A stretch of DNA of 64,000 bases from Leptodactylus fallax (GCA_947044405.1 CAMRHE010000054.1:1612001-1676000), one strand, 5' to 3'. Positions 11,289 to 22,207 are shown, counted from the stretch's first letter. Numbers and translations: made by a program. Notes: generated from the sequence alone by a model not told the origin.

Positions 11289-12194
11289 CATTTTTAAATT
11301 TGTATTAACAAGGGATATAGGACAAAAGTTTTGGGGAACCTCAGGATCCTTGCTGGTTTTGGAAGAGTGACAACCATAGTGGCCTGATTTTCTTTTGCAG
11401 TGACCCAAATTGGATGGTTATCTGAAAAAAATGGCATAGTAGATCAATCAAGAGATTTGTAAATGTTTTATAATATTAATTCATGAGTTCTTCTGAACCC
11501 AGTGATTTTTAGATGTTAGTGTTTTGAGGACTGACATAATTTCCTGTGGGGTGATAGGCATTCAGGCCTTCTAGTTGTCAAGCATTAAGTTTGGGAAGGT
11601 TAATGGTGGTCAGGAATTTCTGGATGTCACTGTGGAAAGGCTGGGATATCTGTGGTTCTTTCTCTAAATTGTAGAGAGATTCATAGAAGCATTTAATGCT
11701 ATTTGCGATATTCTTAGGGTCATATATGTTACCTGTACCCTGAGAGTATCCTAGATTTAATGGGTTTTCCCGTTAAATCTCGCTGCCAACAATTTGCGGG
11801 CTTTATTATTTTGTGAGTAATACGTTCCCTCTACTTTTTTAAGTCTGTTCTCTTATTTGTGTAAGAGACAATAACTCATTTGGCGATGTAGTATGGTCAG
11901 TTGGTTTGCTCGTGTAGAGCATAATATGCACTTGTTTCCATCTTCTAGTTTTTTTTTTTATGTTTTTAGTAGTTGGGACATTTTGACATTTCTCTCCTTT
12001 TTTGTCAATGTGACCTAGTCTGATAAATGTGCCCCTAATAAAGGCCTTTTGGGCATTCCAAAGGGTCATTGCATTTGGCATAGAGGGGAGTTTATTTCAT
12101 AAAAATATTTTAAATGTCTCTCCAACATGGTTTTATATTTCCGGTGTTACATTAAATATGGATTACTTCTCCACAAGGACCTTTGTGATTGGAC
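11289..12194 (-). pseudogene. L1 ORF2 linker between endonuclease and RT
   Basis: The - strand translation contains LWNAQKAFIRGTFIRLG near 12040, followed by a lysine-rich stretch and ELLSLTQIREQT. This matches the L1 segment with the pattern WDA-KA-IRG and the following coiled region. The RT start RPISLVNTNLKMY lies near 11300. Frames are broken repeatedly. The edge at 12194-12198 is the gypsy-1 target site. Confidence 0.75.
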
Positions 12195-12198
12195 ATAC

Positions 12199-13091
12199 TG
12201 TAATACCCCAGTACTGGGTCATATATTCCTTTAAGGCTGAGTCAGGGATGTGTACATGTTGTAGCACAGGATATTGTCATATTTATATGTTATATGTATA
12301 TGTTATGTGATTGCATCAGCCATTGCATCTGTGCCAGTACTGGTAAGGTTAAAGCACAGCACCTCACACCACATGTGCCAAACACTTAGCCCTCATTGGA
12401 CAAAGGGGGTGGGGACATTCTGGTGTAGTTTAGACACACTGAGAAGTCTGGAGAGTTCTGCCAGTGAAGTAGTGAGATGGAGTGCAGTCTGAGGAGGCAG
12501 ATAGTTGCCACACTTGTAGCCACTGCAGGACCAACAGGACAGAGTTAAGAGTGGAGTTCTACAAGTCCCAGGAGTCCAGGTACTGTCTGTACTAAGATCA
12601 GGAGGAGTTAGACTGCACCAGAGCACAAGGCTATACTCAGGCCTATATAAGGAGGAATATCCATTGCTGCTCCAAGGTACAATATACACAGTATATATGA
12701 GGGAAACTCTGATAGCCTTCACTACCTTGCCGTGCACTATTATCTGCCTGAACTGTAAAGCTAATGCTGGTTGTTTGGAGACTTTTTGCACTCAGTAAAG
12801 TCTGGCACTACTTTCACCATCCACCTTGCCTCCGTGTGTGTGTCTGGAACTAACTTGCACCAACCACCATCTTGGGTACATCCCGGGCCAGGCCACACTA
12901 CTACACCCGTCATTCACCAGAGGGAGTACCCCGGGAAACCTGTCCATTACAGTAACCACCTAGGTGCGTTCCCCCACCACTGTGCTGTACCCGAGGGAGA
13001 GAGCCTGGAGATGCCTGCACCGTGACTACCACTCCTAGCATCCACCACTCAGGCACAGTCTCCCCCTTGCAATCGCCCTTGGGGCACCACA
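12199..13091 (+). repeat. gypsy-1 5' LTR
   Basis: It starts TGTAATACC and ends CACCACA. A TATA box (CTATATAAG) lies at 12644-12652 and would drive transcription of the element. A long antisense frame within it (12393-12791) is present in both LTRs only because they are duplicates. Confidence 0.93.
12644..12652 (+). promoter_or_regulatory. gypsy-1 LTR TATA box
   Basis: CTATATAAG sits mid-LTR, as expected for the U3/R boundary. The same box recurs in the 3' LTR near 20605-20613. Confidence 0.65.
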
Positions 13092-13096
13092 AGTTT

Positions 13097-13114
13097 TGGC
13101 GTCACGAACAGGAT
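13097..13114 (+). other. gypsy-1 primer-binding site
   Basis: TGGCGTCACGAACAGGAT lies five bases after the 5' LTR and begins TGG, complementary to the CCA end of a tRNA. The tRNA species was not determined. Confidence 0.7.
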
Positions 13115-13733
13115 GCACATTGTGTGCCTACCATCAAGAAAGTCTACAATAAAGTTTATTCAAGTTTACAGTAAAACTGAGTGCATCCTGCAACTGCAGC
13201 GAAACCGCATCTGTGAGAAATTCCTCCTGAGGAGTGCCATCCGACAAAGTGGGGGGACCCTCTATCTCCAGAAGTTGTAAGTGCACCATTTATGAACTGT
13301 TTGCTGTGTGCTGCATTGTGAGAGACTGTATTTCCACCCAACAAGGGTTAATGACATTATCTACTGAGCGTTTGCTAATTATACCGCCCCATCAGGGGTT
13401 AAACACCTGTGTCCAGAGGCGCGAAGATCACTGACTCCGTCTACCCAGCGTGGGAATCTCAGGACTCTGCTTCCTGCACGGGACGGAAATACTGCCGCAT
13501 GGCTGCGGCCATCTTGAATTGTGTGTTCCACTGCTGAAAAGTGAGTTGAAATCTAAACTCCTTGGGACAGTATCTGTCGAATTCTGCTGGGGGTGGCTGT
13601 GTCTATAGAGACTGTCTGTGATTCTGCCCATCACTCTATTCAAGTGTTGCTCTTAAAGAGACAGTACTCCTGATACAGAAGAGTAACCAATTGCGGTTCT
13701 CAGTGTCCCTAGAAGGAGGGAAAAGAAGACAAG
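13115..13733 (+). other. gypsy-1 leader
   Basis: A non-coding leader of about 620 bp between PBS and the gag ATG. Packaging signals are expected here in this class of element, but I see no recognisable motif. Confidence 0.5.
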
Positions 13734-14856
13734 ATGTCTGAGTCCTCTAGTGACAGTGACAGTCCTGGCCCTAGCCACTCTGCACCTACTGCAGGCCCCA
13801 TGCCACTGACTATGCCATACTACTTAGGGGCCCCATGGCTGCCCCGCTACAAGGGGACACCTCATACCCTAAGGGGCTTCAGGGAGCAAATGTTATCTAT
13901 CTTCCGGATGTACCCCCTGTCTCAAGAACAACAGGTAGAGATGCTAATGGGACAATTAGAGGGGGCTGCCCTCAGAGAGATAAAAACCTGGCCTCGCTCT
14001 GAGAGAAAAACTGCTGATGCTGTGTTTAACAAGTTGCAGACTGAGTTTGAGGACCGCTCTCTGTCAGAATTAAAGATGCGGTTCTTTGAGAGGCAACAGA
14101 GGCCTGGAGAGTCATTGAGGGACTATGCATATTCCTTGCAAGAGGCCATGAGAGCTGTGACCCAAGCCGACTCCCATGAATCAGGCAATGCTGACCGTGC
14201 CCTGCGGGAACGTTTCATTGAAGGGGCCTACTCGGGGGCACATCAAGAGCCAGCTCCGAATGTTAGCAGAGCAGCACCCCACCATGGCCTTCCAAGACTT
14301 TTGCAAGATAGCTGTCCGGGTGCTGGAGAGGTGTCAGCTGCCGGGGACCTGTCTTTCCTCTGTTGTACCATCTGTGCCTGCTCCTGTCTCTCTGTTCCTA
14401 CCTACAGACCCTTCCCCGGTGGTCCAGGCGGTGCAGGGCACAACTAAAGAAGCTATAGCTCGCCTGGAGGATCGTGTGGACTCGCTGACCAAAAGCCTGG
14501 AGAACCTTGTCAAGCGGCTAGAGACTCTGACCAGCCAGCCGTCATCCTCTGAGGCACCAGAGCCATCTGCGAGAGGTCCTCCTGCTGAAGCACCATCGCA
14601 ACGCCAGGGTCCCTCTGGAAGGACTCTATCCACTCAGGCAAGTCAGCCTCCTAAGCTTTTCTGCCGTGTTTGCCGCAGGTTCGGACATCAAGCAAATACG
14701 TGTTCACAGTTAAACTACAGGCCCCCGAGGGTGAGGACCACCCCTCGAGATCAAGCACCACAGGTCCATCTCGAGAGCCATTATGGGGTCCCCGAAATGT
14801 CTCAACCCGACCTCGAATTACTGTGTGGTTCAATGGGGTGCCACTGGAAGCTCTGA
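13734..14856 (+). pseudogene. gag: gypsy-1 gag (capsid and nucleocapsid)
   Basis: The ATG at 13734 opens a Ser/Asp-rich leader (MSESSSDSDSPGPS). A capsid-like region with RGFREQMLSIFRMYPL and RFFERQQRPGESLRDYAYSL follows, then a retrotransposon-gag type helix block. The frame shifts near 14235-14240 at a run of five G. From there the second frame carries RMLAEQHPTMAF, a coiled segment (LEDRVDSLTKSLENLVKRLE) and a zinc knuckle CRVCRRFGHQANTC (C-X2-C-X4-H-X4-C), whose last Cys is at 14701-14703. The frame stops at 14856. Gag forms the particle and binds element RNA. The G-run insertion is probably a mutation, because the capsid similarity continues directly in the other frame. Confidence 0.9.
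14709..14747 (+). promoter_or_regulatory. Candidate -1 frameshift signal, gypsy-1 gag-pol
   Basis: GTTAAAC at 14709-14715 lies in the gag frame as G TTA AAC, two codons after the zinc knuckle's last Cys and one residue pair on. A -1 slip moves translation directly into the protease frame with no stop in between. Ten bases downstream, CGAGGGTG (14726-14733) can pair with CACCCCTCG (14739-14747) in an eight-pair stem with one bulged C. The same heptamer in the same register ends gag of gypsy-2. GUUAAAC is a known slippery heptamer (equine arteritis virus). Function here is inferred. Confidence 0.6.
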
Positions 14857-15230
14857 TTGATACCGGCTCCCAGGTGACTACTATACAACAGGGTGTCTAC
14901 CAGCAATATTGGAAAATAGCTGACCTGCTCCAACCACCAAAGCCTTGGTTGACTGTGGTCGGCAGCTCGGGACATCAAGTTCCCCTGATGGGCTATTGGG
15001 AGCCCATGTTCCAGATTGCCAACCTTCAACTACCACGTCAGGGGGTAATCGTGACTAATACCGAAGACCCTAATCAACCCCAAGTGATATTGGGTATGAA
15101 CATCATGAGGAATTGTTTTGGCGAAATCCTCCAGTTGTTGCATGAGTCCCTTGCCACCGCTCCACCACCCACTCAGAAAGGGATCCAGTGTGCTATGAAG
15201 GCCCTCAGCACCCAACCACCCGTATTCTAG
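14715..15230 (+). pseudogene. pol: gypsy-1 protease
   Basis: The frame reached by a -1 shift from gag carries ITVWFNGVPLEALIDTGSQV. This is an aspartic protease active site (DTGS) in the usual hydrophobic setting, and VILGMNIM further on is the typical ILG flap-end motif. Retroelement protease works as a dimer and cuts the Gag-Pol polyprotein. The frame ends at the TAG at 15228-15230, while the reverse transcriptase is one frame away. A lost base in the short C run near 15219 would explain this and is more likely a mutation than a second recoding site. Confidence 0.9.
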
Positions 15231-17116
15231 ATAATCATCCCGTAATCCTGCAACCTGGGACGGAGATGATCTTGTGGTGTCGCGCCCGGCCTGGCATTAG
15301 AGGAGAAAACTACCAGGCCCTCCTGGAACCTATTGAAGTGGAAGGGCGCCTGTTGGTGAAGGCCGCACGGAGTCTAGTGACTGTCTCCTCTGGACGTGTG
15401 CCAGTGCACTTGGTCAACATCGGCGACCATCCAGTCACACTTCCTAAGTTTGTTGCCGTGGCCAAGCTGTTGCAGGTGACTTTTGAAGACATCATTGAGG
15501 GTGAAGCCTCTTCTTGCCTGCAGGCCAGTCAAATAACCAAGAAGGCCGACACAGAAGTACTTGAACCCTGGTGGGCCCACCTTGACATTGGAGAGCCTAA
15601 TACGTCAGAGCAACAGAGAAAGGGGGTCTTAAAGGTGATACATGATCATCAGCAAGCCTTCAGCCAGCATCCATTGGACTTCGGCCAGACCACTCTGCTG
15701 ACGCACACTATTCCAACTGGGGACCATCCCCCTATCAAGGAACGTCACCGTCCTTTGCCCCCAGCAGTTCATCAATCCGTCAAGAAACTCTTGCAGGAGA
15801 TGAAGGATTCCCATGTCATCCAGGACAGTCAGAGTCCTTGGGCTGCGCCTCTCGTGTTGGTGAGGATGAAGGACGGAACCATTAGATTCTGCGTGGACTA
15901 TCGCAAACTGAATAGCGTGACCCACAAAGATGTGTATCCACTTCCTCGCATAGAAGAATCTCTGACTGCACTAGGAAAAGCCACATATTTCACTACCCTA
16001 GATCTGACCAGTGGGTACTGGCAAGTGCCTATGGCCCAGGAAGATCAGGAAAAGACTGCGTTCACCACCCCAATGGGTTTGTTCGAGTTCACCAGCATGC
16101 CCTTCGGTGTGTGCAACGCACTGGCCACCTTCCAGAGACTGATGGAGAGATGTCTGGGTCATAAAAATTTTGAGAGCGTCCTCCTGTACTTGGATGATGT
16201 AATCATTTACTCTCGAACCTACGAGGAGCACCTGCAACACCTGGCTGAAGTCCTCCGGGTGCTCATGAAACACGGTTTGAAGGTGAACCCCTCCAAGTGC
16301 CATATGCTGAAGGAGCAAGTGCATTACTTGGGTCATGTCATCAGCGCCAAAGGAGTGCAGCCGGATCCTGAAAAGATCTCAGCCGTTCGAAACTGGCCTA
16401 CACCAACCACCGTCAAAGACGTCCGGAACTTCTTAGGCTTCGCTGGGTACTACTGGCGCTTTATCCCACAATTCGCCCATATTTCAGAACCTCTACAAGA
16501 GTTGTTGAGAGGACACCAACCTGAAGTCAGGAAGAGGCGTCTACACATCATCTGGACAGATCAGCAGGAAACCGCCTTTCAGGGGTTAAAAGACCTCCTG
16601 ACCCAGCCACCTATTCTGGCCTACCCGGATTACACCATTCCATTCCGATTGTACACGGATGCCAGCAATTTGGGCCTTGGTGCAGTATTATCCCAAGAGC
16701 AGGATGGCAAGGAAAGGGTGATCGCCTACGCGAGTCGAGCTCTACGTGGAGGAGAAAAGAACGACCAAAATTATAGTTCTTTTAAATTGGAGCTGTTGGC
16801 GCTGGTTTGGGCCGTTACAGAGAAATTCCGGGATTACCTGGCTGCGACCCCCTTCACTGTGTACACGGACAACAATCCGTTGGCCCATCTGAACACTGCC
16901 CGTCTTGGGGCTTTAGAGCAGCGGTGGGCTTCCAGGCTTGCAAACTACCAGTTTACTGTGAAGTTTCGCTCCGGAAAAGTCAACACCAATGCGGACGCTC
17001 TGTCTAGGCTTCCCACTGGGGAGGAACCACCAAGTCCATATGAGACTGCTTGGGAAGAGGTGGAATGGAAATGCCTGCTTTCTACACGAGGTTTGCTCAC
17101 CAGGATGCAATTTTAG
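15222..17116 (+). pseudogene. pol: gypsy-1 reverse transcriptase and RNase H
   Basis: The long frame holds the RT domain: WAAPLVLVRMKDGTIRFCVD, YPLPRIEESL, YFTTLDLTSGYWQVP, MPFGVCNALATFQRLM and the catalytic LLYLDDVIIYS (YLDD). It continues with YLGHVISAKG and FLGFAGYYWRFIP. RNase H follows with LYTDASNLGLGAVLSQ (first Asp), KLELLALVWA (Glu) and VYTDNNPLAHL (Asp), ending NADALSRL. The domain order and all core residues look intact, so this segment is preserved even though the frames around it are broken. The protein makes cDNA from element RNA and removes the RNA strand. The frame runs past the integrase junction and stops at 17116 because of the duplication at 17061-17070. Confidence 0.95.
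17061..17070 (+). repeat. 5-bp duplication breaking the pol frame
   Basis: TGGAA occurs twice in tandem (17061-17065 and 17066-17070), exactly where reading passes from the RNase H frame to the integrase frame. One copy accounts for the frame change. The family alignment with gypsy-2 continues on both sides. Confidence 0.75.
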
Positions 17117-18885
17117 CTCAGTCGAGCCAGAGTCCAACCAATCTGCCATCTGTCCGTGATACCCTTCCTGAAGGACCTTGCAAGACCCTGCAGGAGGAGA
17201 GTAGAGTCTTGGGGGAGATTCAAGACTATCTGCAAGGGGGGAGAGTACCAGCTCGACTACACAAAGGTCATCCACACCCAGAATTGGTGCGACTGTGGAG
17301 GCAGAGGAAGCGTCTATTCATCCAGAAGGGTGTCCTGCTCCGGAATTCTATTGACCCCACTTCAGGTGAACGACTTCATCAAGTGCTGATTCCCCGTCGG
17401 GATGCTCATGTGGTCCTGGAAGCATATCACGATCAGTCGGGACACTTCGGTATGCAGAAGACAGAAGCCACCATCCGGCGGAGGTTTTACTGGATTGGTA
17501 TGAGGGGAGACATCGAGAAGTGGTGCCGAGAATGTCCTACCTTCACCAAGGTCAAAGGGGACAGACTTGATCAACGAGCCCCGTTGCATCCCATCAAGAC
17601 GCACCGGCCCCTGGAACTTGTGGCTATGGATCACGTCAAGTTGGAAGCTAGCTGGTCCGGTTATATGTACGCTCTGACCATCGTGGACCACTTCACGAAG
17701 TTCGCTGTCGTGGTCCCGGTCAAGGATTTAACTGCTAAGACCACGGCTGAGAAACTTTGGAGGAACTTTGTCCTGCCGTATGGATGCCCAGAGCAAATCC
17801 TCACGGATTGTGGAGCAGCCTTTGAGTCTCAGCTGATCCAACAGTTGTGTATCCAACATCAGTGCAGGAAGCTGAGAACAACGGCCTATCACCCTCAGGG
17901 GAATGGACTCTGTGAGCGCATTAACCAAGTCCTCATTAATCTCCTGAGGACTGCATCCACCTCTCAGCGGGCCAAATGGCCGAACTCATTGCCAGAGCTA
18001 GTCTACATGTACAACAATACGGTACATTGCTCCACTGGCTATACCCCCTACTTTCTGATGTTTGGCCGGCAAGGACAACTACCCTCTGACATGGCGTTGG
18101 GAGTACAAGTGCCCGACAACATCAACCCATTGCCTGAAACTACCTGGGTGGTGGACCATCAGAGACGTCTGGAAGAGGCCAAAGAGATTGTCGTCACTAA
18201 AATGGAAGAAGCCAGGCGACGGCAGGAAGCCGATTTCAACCTGCATGCCCATGCTGAGCCTCTAAATATGGGTGATCGCGTCTGGTTAAAGAATGGCCAT
18301 CGGACCAGCAAGCTTGATCCCAAGTGGGAGCTGGAACCTTATACGGTGATTGGAATTCCATATCCAGAATCAGGGGTTTACAAGATCCAGAAGGAAGGTT
18401 GGGAGCCACAGACTGTTCATCGAAACAGGCTAAAACGTTGCCTGAAAGAGGAGTCTCCTGCTGACATGGGTGCCCCAGAACCCTGTGGGTCAAGAGAAGA
18501 GATACCTACGTCACCGGTCCTTCTGACTGATTCTGAACCATCTCCTGGACCTCCTGTTGTCCCATGGTCCTTACTGTCAGGACCTGCTTTGACCTTTTCA
18601 TTTCCAAGAGTTCCTGCAAATAATGGCCCTGATCCTACCCAAGGAACTGGGGAGGAGTTAGATCCTGTCCAAGGGACTGAAGATGAAAGAACCGGTGAGC
18701 AACCGTCTCTCGTGAGAAGGTCAGAAAGGTCCAATAAGGGAAAACCGCCTACGAGGTACCTTCAACAGCAGATGGTGAGATATGAAAGATATCTTCAGGA
18801 CACTTTGAATTCAGAAAAAGAAGAGCACTGGTGGCACCTGAAGGACCATCCTCCTGCTGACCCTAAACCAGACAAGTCCAAGTAG
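17066..18885 (+). pseudogene. pol: gypsy-1 integrase
   Basis: After the 5-bp duplication the frame carries the integrase zinc domain (H-X-H pair in YHDQSGHFGMQKT). The CX2C end reads CPTF where gypsy-2 has CRTC, so one zinc ligand may be lost. The catalytic core shows Asp in AMDHVKLEASW, Asp in ILTDCGAAFES and Glu in GLCERINQVL, the D,D-E set. A later NMGDRVWLKNGH...LDPKWELEPYTVIGI block is a GPY/F-like C-terminal domain. A proline- and acid-rich tail with RRSERSNKGKPPTRY ends at 18885. There is no chromodomain. Integrase inserts the cDNA into host DNA. Confidence 0.92.
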
Positions 18886-20159
18886 AAGATCTTCTTGAAA
18901 AAGGGGATAAGTGGTCCACACTCAATTCCCATTGCGGGCCTGTAGCCCATCTTTTCTGTTTAGGCCCCGTTGGCCAAGAAGTTCCGTCCAGGTGGAATAG
19001 TGCCTAAAGTTAAAGTGCAAAGTGGAAACCAATAAGCGTTTGTGCCTGGGTAACACCAAGAACTATCACACCTTCTTCTTGTTTACAGCTGAAGCCCGAC
19101 AGCTGTGCTGTTACAGACTCTCACCTCTAAAAGGGACTACATCTTGATCTGCCATGTGTACTACACAGACTTGGCATCAAGTAGCCAATGGAGCCTATAG
19201 CGTGGACTGCTAACCAGTTCTCCTTTTGTGTTTTCCCCATGTCATGGACTACCCCGGTCTACCCGTGTCTCCTGTGGTTAGTCCCTCTGTTAGCACTTTA
19301 GTCTAAGGACTACCTCCTGTACTCAGCAGTACTGCGGTGCGTAATTGCCCATTGTACGCATTCGCCATGGCCTTTGACATCTTTCTTGCATGCACCACGG
19401 AGACTCATTCGATGGACACTACGCTATCTATATGTGCCAAAGGAGTGCTCTTGCTGCAGAAAGACATTCAAGACTTCAAAGACTCAAGTCAAGACCCAAG
19501 AATATTTATTGTCAGTACTACAATGTTTTATATGCTCATAATGTATGCTCTTAAAATGTGCTTCTATATTGTGCAATGTTTTAACCTGAGTGATGTTATG
19601 TACCTGCCCCTGATTGAGGTATCATATGGGGATAAGATGAAGGTGGTCATAATGTGTATTTTGGGTGTTGGAGAAAGTACCCTCCACATCCTACTTTCTT
19701 GTGTCTTGAAGGGTAAGGTTATAAAGTACCTTCTAGCAATTTAATTTGGGAGGTTTGGGTTAGGCCCAGCCCCGGAGAAAAGATATCTCAGCTAACCCCA
19801 GCTGAGCCTTGAAAGTAGCTCCTTTGTCTGAAAGCATAGGGACCTACGAGTGAGGACCATTTTAAGGGGTATACCATTTGCCACACACCTCGGTGGGTTA
19901 ATAGTCTAGCATACGTCAGAAATTCTCAGGGATACTAACTGTATACTGTATTATTGCACTGTGATATTTGTTATATTGCACAAAGTATTATTTCCTTGCA
20001 CTGGAGTGAATCCCTAGAGGATCCTACCACTAGGGGCAAGAACCCTATACTCAGGAAAGTATTATATAGAGCATACCATAGCTATTTAATATCCTGTTCC
20101 AGACCAGCATCCCCGACCCAACCGGTCACGGAGGACGGCTTATCTCAAGTGGGGGGATT
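18886..20159 (+). other. gypsy-1 extra 3' segment
   Basis: This 1.27-kb stretch lies between the integrase stop and the 3' LTR. Gypsy-2 has none. It holds one frame from the ATG at 19367 to 19744 (125 residues) with a hydrophobic stretch (IFIVSTTMFYMLIMYALKMCFYIV), and otherwise nothing recognisable. It could be a long 3' untranslated region or the wreck of a captured or envelope-like gene. I see no cleavage site, fusion peptide or signal peptide to support the latter. A purine tract, AAGTGGGGGGATT (about 20147-20159), abuts the LTR and is the plus-strand primer. Confidence 0.5.
20147..20159 (+). other. gypsy-1 polypurine tract
   Basis: AAGTGGGGGGATT lies immediately before the 3' LTR's TG, the position of the plus-strand primer. 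Confidence 0.75.
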
Positions 20160-21052
20160 TGTAATACCTCAGTACTGGGTCATATATTCCTTTAAGGCTG
20201 AGTCAGGGATGTGTACATGTTGTAGCACAGGATACTGTCATATTTATATGTTATATGTATATGTTATGTGATTGCATCAGCCATTGCATCTGTGCCAGCA
20301 CTGGTAAGGTTAAAGCACAGCACCTCACACCACATGTGCCAAACACTTAGCCCTCATTGGACAAAGGGGGTGGGGACATTCTGGTGTAGTTTAGACACAC
20401 TGAGAAGTCTGGAGAGTTCTGCCAGTGAAGTAGTGAGATGGAGTGCAGTCTGAGGAGGCAGATAGTTGCCACACTTGTAGCCACTGCAGGACCAACAGGA
20501 CAGAGTTAAGAGTGGAGTTCTACAAGTCCCAGGAGTCCAGGTACTGTCTGTACTAAGATCAGGAGGAGTTAGACTGCACCAGAGCACAAGGCTATACTCA
20601 GGCCTATATAAGGAGGAATATCCATTGCTGCTCCAAGGTACAATATACACAGTATATATGAGGGAAACTCTGATAGCCTTCACTACCTTGCCGTGCACTA
20701 TTATCTGCCTGAACTGTAAAGCTAATGCTGGTTGTTTGGAGACTTTTTGCACTCAGTAAAGTCTGGCACTACTTTCACCATCCACCTTGCCTCCGTGTGT
20801 GTGTCTGGAACTAACTTGCACCAACCACCATCTTGGGTACATCCCGGGCCAGGCCACACTACTACACCCGTCATTCACCAGAGGGAGTACCCCGGGAAAC
20901 CTGTCCATTACAGTAACCACCTAGGTGCGTTCCCCCACCACTGTGCTGTACCCGAGGGAGAGAGCCTGGAGATGCCTGCACCGTGACTACCACTCCTAAC
21001 ATCAACCACTCAGGCACAGTCTCCCGCTTGCAATCCCCCTTGGGGCACCACA
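20160..21052 (+). repeat. gypsy-1 3' LTR
   Basis: Same length as the 5' LTR (893 bp), with about seven visible differences (for example CCTCAG against CCCCAG near the start, and CCCGCTTG against CCCCCTTG near the end). It is followed by the duplication ATAC at 21053-21056. Confidence 0.93.
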
Positions 21053-21480
21053 ATACTGTACATCTCAGATAGGGCCAAGTTAATGGCGGCATGGTATGAC
21101 CATGTTATGGTGTGGATTTCTGATTTGCTCGCTAGGCATAGCAAATGTATATCTATCACAAACAAATCAATAAGGGAGGAACTGTTATGAACTTTAGAAG
21201 AAAACTTTTTCACTTTTATGCTCTCCAGACATCAAACAGTTCTTGTTCCCACACAATTTGGCCCAAAGAAATGGAGTGATGCATTATGCCTGATGTGGCA
21301 TCTATCAAGGGATCAGGGATGGTAAGTTTCCCATTAGAAGTAGTAGTTTCCTGAAAAATTGGATCTGCCCTTTATTAGGGAGATAAACTGAAACTAAATG
21401 TATCTGTTATTGTTAATAAAACAGATTAGAATCACATAGATACCCTTCGGGTCTGAAACTTCAGTAATTAATTAAAAGGC
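21053..21480 (-). pseudogene. L1 ORF2 endonuclease fragments
   Basis: The - strand gives pieces of the L1 apurinic-type endonuclease: SDPKGIYVILICFINN near 21440, ELFDVWRA near 21235, then SLIDLFVIDIHLL and SEIHTITWSYHAAINLAL. The last aligns with the C-terminal region that normally reads IGPI-WSDHAP. The catalytic DH pair has decayed (SYHAA), and the GDFN segment appears deleted. It continues the L1 found at 11289-12194 across gypsy-1. Confidence 0.75.
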
Positions 21481-21859
21481 TACCATATTCCTAATGGCAA
21501 TGAATATGCATCTACTCTTTGAGGTTAAGTGGGCATGGGCATGGTAGATGTGAGGGAAAGAGGGATGATTAATGTGAAAGACATCTTTCGCTAACAGATG
21601 TGATTCTTTTCGTAAGAGTCTGTGCATCAGAGATAGGTAGATTCCATTTTTTATTAGAGCTCAACCTTCATTCAGGTTTTTAATCACATGCATAATATTA
21701 TTTCTGGTGGCCAATTTGTGAACAGGAAAGCCCCATTTTTAGGGAATTTTGTGTTAGTAGTGGTTATTGGGGCTATTTGGCATCTCCGTTGCAAGGTAGT
21801 GCTGATAAGATGGAGACCTGCTGATATGGTGCAGGGAGCTGTTCCAGCTTATGAGATTC

Positions 21860-22207
21860 CATCATCAGGTTTTCCTTAATTTGTCAAAAATGAATGGGAT
21901 GAGGCAAATTCAGCCATTTTGGTTTCAATATGTTGGGTTAGACCTTTTAACTCCTGTATGGCTTGATCAAGGGGGTGCACCATCAGAGACATGTCTGCCC
22001 TAAGAGAGGCCTCCATGAGGAGATTATTGGAGTAAGGGTGATCTGTAAAGTGAGTTTTGTTGGTGATAATGATGAGAAGATCTCAATTCAATGGGCTCCA
22101 TGGAATGTGCCTGTAATTGTGGTCTCTGCTTGACCCGGGCAGGGTTTGCAGTGGAAGCCTGGGGAAGAAGAAGTAGGAGAAGGGCTCTTTTTGGCATGAG
22201 GAGGCAT
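21860..22207 (-). pseudogene. Possible L1 ORF1 N-terminal remnant
   Basis: On the - strand an ATG at 22205-22207 begins MPPHAKKSPSPTSSS, a basic Ser/Pro-rich start. A frame further on reads SLRADMSLMVHPLDQAIQEL, which could be the coiled-coil part of an L1 ORF1 protein. The position upstream of the endonuclease fits, but similarity is weak and stops intervene. Confidence 0.35.

Larger units (their letters stand above)
12199..21052 (+). mobile_element. Full-length Ty3/gypsy element (gypsy-1)
   Basis: Two 893-bp LTRs (12199-13091 and 20160-21052) bracket PBS, gag, protease, reverse transcriptase/RNase H, integrase and a purine-rich tract. RNase H before integrase is the Ty3/gypsy order. The host duplication is ATAC at 12195-12198 and 21053-21056. 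By eye the LTRs differ at only about seven positions, so the insertion is fairly recent. The L1 reading resumes on the other side. The coding region has three frame lesions beyond the proposed programmed shift: a G-run insertion in gag, an indel before RT, and a 5-bp duplication before integrase. It is probably not autonomous. A 1.27-kb segment of unclear role lies between integrase and the 3' LTR. The clade within Ty3/gypsy was not resolved. Confidence 0.95.

Noticed and set aside
12393..12791. 132-residue antisense frame, repeated at 20354-20752
   Set aside because: Identity between the two is explained by LTR duplication; no domain and no sign of constraint.
15188..15230. Second programmed frameshift between protease and RT in gypsy-1
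   Set aside because: No slippery heptamer in the right register; a lost base in a short C run is simpler, and gypsy-2 breaks at a different place.
19367..19744. Envelope gene in gypsy-1
   Set aside because: No signal peptide, cleavage site or fusion peptide; only a hydrophobic stretch.
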